From NCBI GenBank assembly GCA_955652155.1, contig CATPAT010000121.1, positions 1-16,218 of the forward strand: 16,218 bases of DNA, in the 5' to 3' direction. Made by a program: the position numbers and the translations under genes. This stretch comes from an uncultured Chthoniobacterales bacterium (lineage in GTDB: Bacteria > Verrucomicrobiota > Verrucomicrobiia > Chthoniobacterales > UBA10450). The notes beneath the pieces are model-generated. The model did not search any database. It was not told the DNA's origin and saw only the letters and a list, made by a program, of their open reading frames with translations. Positions within the stretch are counted from its first letter, which is position 1, and the number at the start of each line of letters is the position of its first letter. This document shows positions 15,607 to 16,218 of the stretch, in pieces.

Positions 15607-15641
15607 ATGTGAAAGTCGCGGCGCTTAGGCCGCTTCCACAT
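15607..15641. repeat. imperfect palindrome between convergent genes
   Basis: ATGTG (15607-15611) and CACAT (15637-15641) close a stem that continues with an inner GCGGC/GCCGC pairing and a small bulge. It sits 21 bases beyond the DUF5069 stop on that gene's downstream side, with a TTTAT run on the plus-strand side. It may be a terminator or part of a dispersed repeat; the outer bases echo the AATGTG-type arm seen at 1155-1176 only weakly. Confidence 0.35.
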
Positions 15642-15662
15642 TTATCAAATCGACAATGGTTG

Positions 15663-16118
15663 CTACGCCGCTTTTTGCGCGTGGCTCGCTTTGTCGTCAA
15701 CCTCGAGCCAATCGAATAGCGTCACCTTCGAAGCATCGAGCCCCAGTGGCTTCGTTTGTTCGATAAACCATTCGCGTCGCTCCGGATCATCATAAGGCCG
15801 GGTGGCCGTGACTTCGTCGCCCCAGCGTTTGATTTCGTCCGGCGTTTTCTTTTCACCGTTGCGGTTGAGCCATTCGACCATTTCCTGATCGCTCGCGCCG
15901 TTCTCGATTTGTGCTTTGAAATCGTTGCCCTTAACGCCTTTGAAACCGAAGAGCATGTTATCAAGCGGGCAATCGAAATGGTATTCGCCAATGTCGCCGG
16001 CAACAAGGGCGCGGCATTTGTCGAGCGTGCGACCGAGGATCGCGTAGCCGCTGACGCGGATGCGCGGACTGCGCGGGGCTTCCTTTGTCAGATCTTTCCC
16101 TATCACCTTTGTGTTCAT
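15663..16118 (-). CDS. DUF5069 domain protein
   Basis: This 151-residue soluble protein opens with KDLTKEAPRSPRIRVSGYAILGRTLDKCRALVAGDIGEYHFDCPLDNMLF, the conserved start of DUF5069: the DLTKEAPRSPR motif, DKCRA, and the Cys-Pro-Leu-Asp motif. The rest is charged and helical (a segment with WLNRNGEKKTPDEIKRWGDE, then ERREWFIEQTKPLGLD). There is no signal peptide or membrane helix. The family is common in Verrucomicrobiota and related soil bacteria and has no known function. Its length is normal for the domain alone. The ATG at 16118 lacks a clear Shine-Dalgarno. It converges with the permease. Confidence 0.85.
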   Translation of the reverse strand: MNTKVIGKDLTKEAPRSPRIRVSGYAILGRTLDKCRALVAGDIGEYHFDCPLDNMLFGFKGVKGNDFKAQIENGASDQEMVEWLNRNGEKKTPDEIKRWGDEVTATRPYDDPERREWFIEQTKPLGLDASKVTLFDWLEVDDKASHAQKAA

Positions 16119-16154
16119 ATTTTACGCTAGCGGCAAAGGAGATCGCTGCAACCG

Positions 16155-16173
16155 GGCAACCACACTCGTTGCC
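16155..16173. repeat. hairpin upstream of the DUF5069 gene
   Basis: GGCAAC (16155-16160) and GTTGCC (16168-16173) pair around a 7-base loop. It lies directly beside the repeat copy at 16179-16208, so the two hairpins may form one compound element. Confidence 0.4.
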
Positions 16174-16178
16174 TATTT

Positions 16179-16208
16179 GGGCAGGCGGTGCGCCTGCTCT
16201 ACAATTGC
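16179..16208 (-). repeat. second copy of the alaS palindromic repeat
   Basis: Read on the minus strand, CAATTGTAG is followed by a hairpin with arms GCAGGCG and CGCCTGC (plus-strand 16181-16187 and 16191-16197, 3-base loop), the same order and spacing as in alaS. The A:T pair inside the alaS stem is G:C here, a compensatory change. The far end is not conserved, so only the left half of the element is shared. Confidence 0.6.
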
Positions 16209-16218
16209 CTGGTGAAAA

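Overview
The window looks like chromosomal DNA from a soil or freshwater bacterium of the Verrucomicrobiota, most likely near Chthoniobacterales. I infer this from the mix of genes (DUF5069, DUF3667, an ECF sigma with a zf-HC2 anti-sigma, Tat-exported ferritin-like and phosphoesterase proteins), the moderately high GC, weak or absent Shine-Dalgarno sites at many starts, and short palindromic repeats scattered between and inside genes. No sequence search was possible, so the phylum is an inference. I see no rRNA, tRNA, CRISPR array, phage gene or transposase.

Left half, 1-7231, all on the minus strand (so transcribed right to left). An ECF sigma factor (7231-6689) and its zinc-binding membrane anti-sigma (6681-5839) come first. 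After a 291-base gap follow two small secreted or membrane proteins of unknown function (5547-5080 and 5074-4550). Next come a Tat-exported ferritin-like protein (4469-3294), a Tat-exported calcineurin-like phosphoesterase (3078-2113), an exported amicyanin-like blue-copper protein (2071-1733) and a four-helix DUF2231 membrane protein (1689-1225). A GT-C type membrane glycosyltransferase (1121 to the left edge) is cut off by the window. From the sigma factor to DUF2231 this reads as one envelope stress or redox-metal module: a sigma/anti-sigma switch in front of exported proteins that could bind iron, copper and a binuclear metal centre.

Middle, 7232-12474, plus strand. A 381-base divergent gap separates the sigma factor from tatA (the Tat translocase pore subunit), a type II NADH dehydrogenase and alanyl-tRNA synthetase. 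Having tatA beside two Tat substrates is suggestive. The alaS gene is long (989 codons). It carries a palindromic repeat inserted in frame at 10375-10440, adding 22 residues, and a relative of that repeat lies at the right edge of the window (16179-16208).

Right part, 12471-16218. A DUF3667 zinc-ribbon membrane protein (minus) meets alaS tail to tail with overlapping stop codons. It is preceded by a small membrane protein (minus), which is divergent from an APC-family amino-acid permease (plus). The permease converges with a DUF5069 protein (minus) across a gap containing two hairpins. The window ends in intergenic DNA with hairpins and the second repeat copy.
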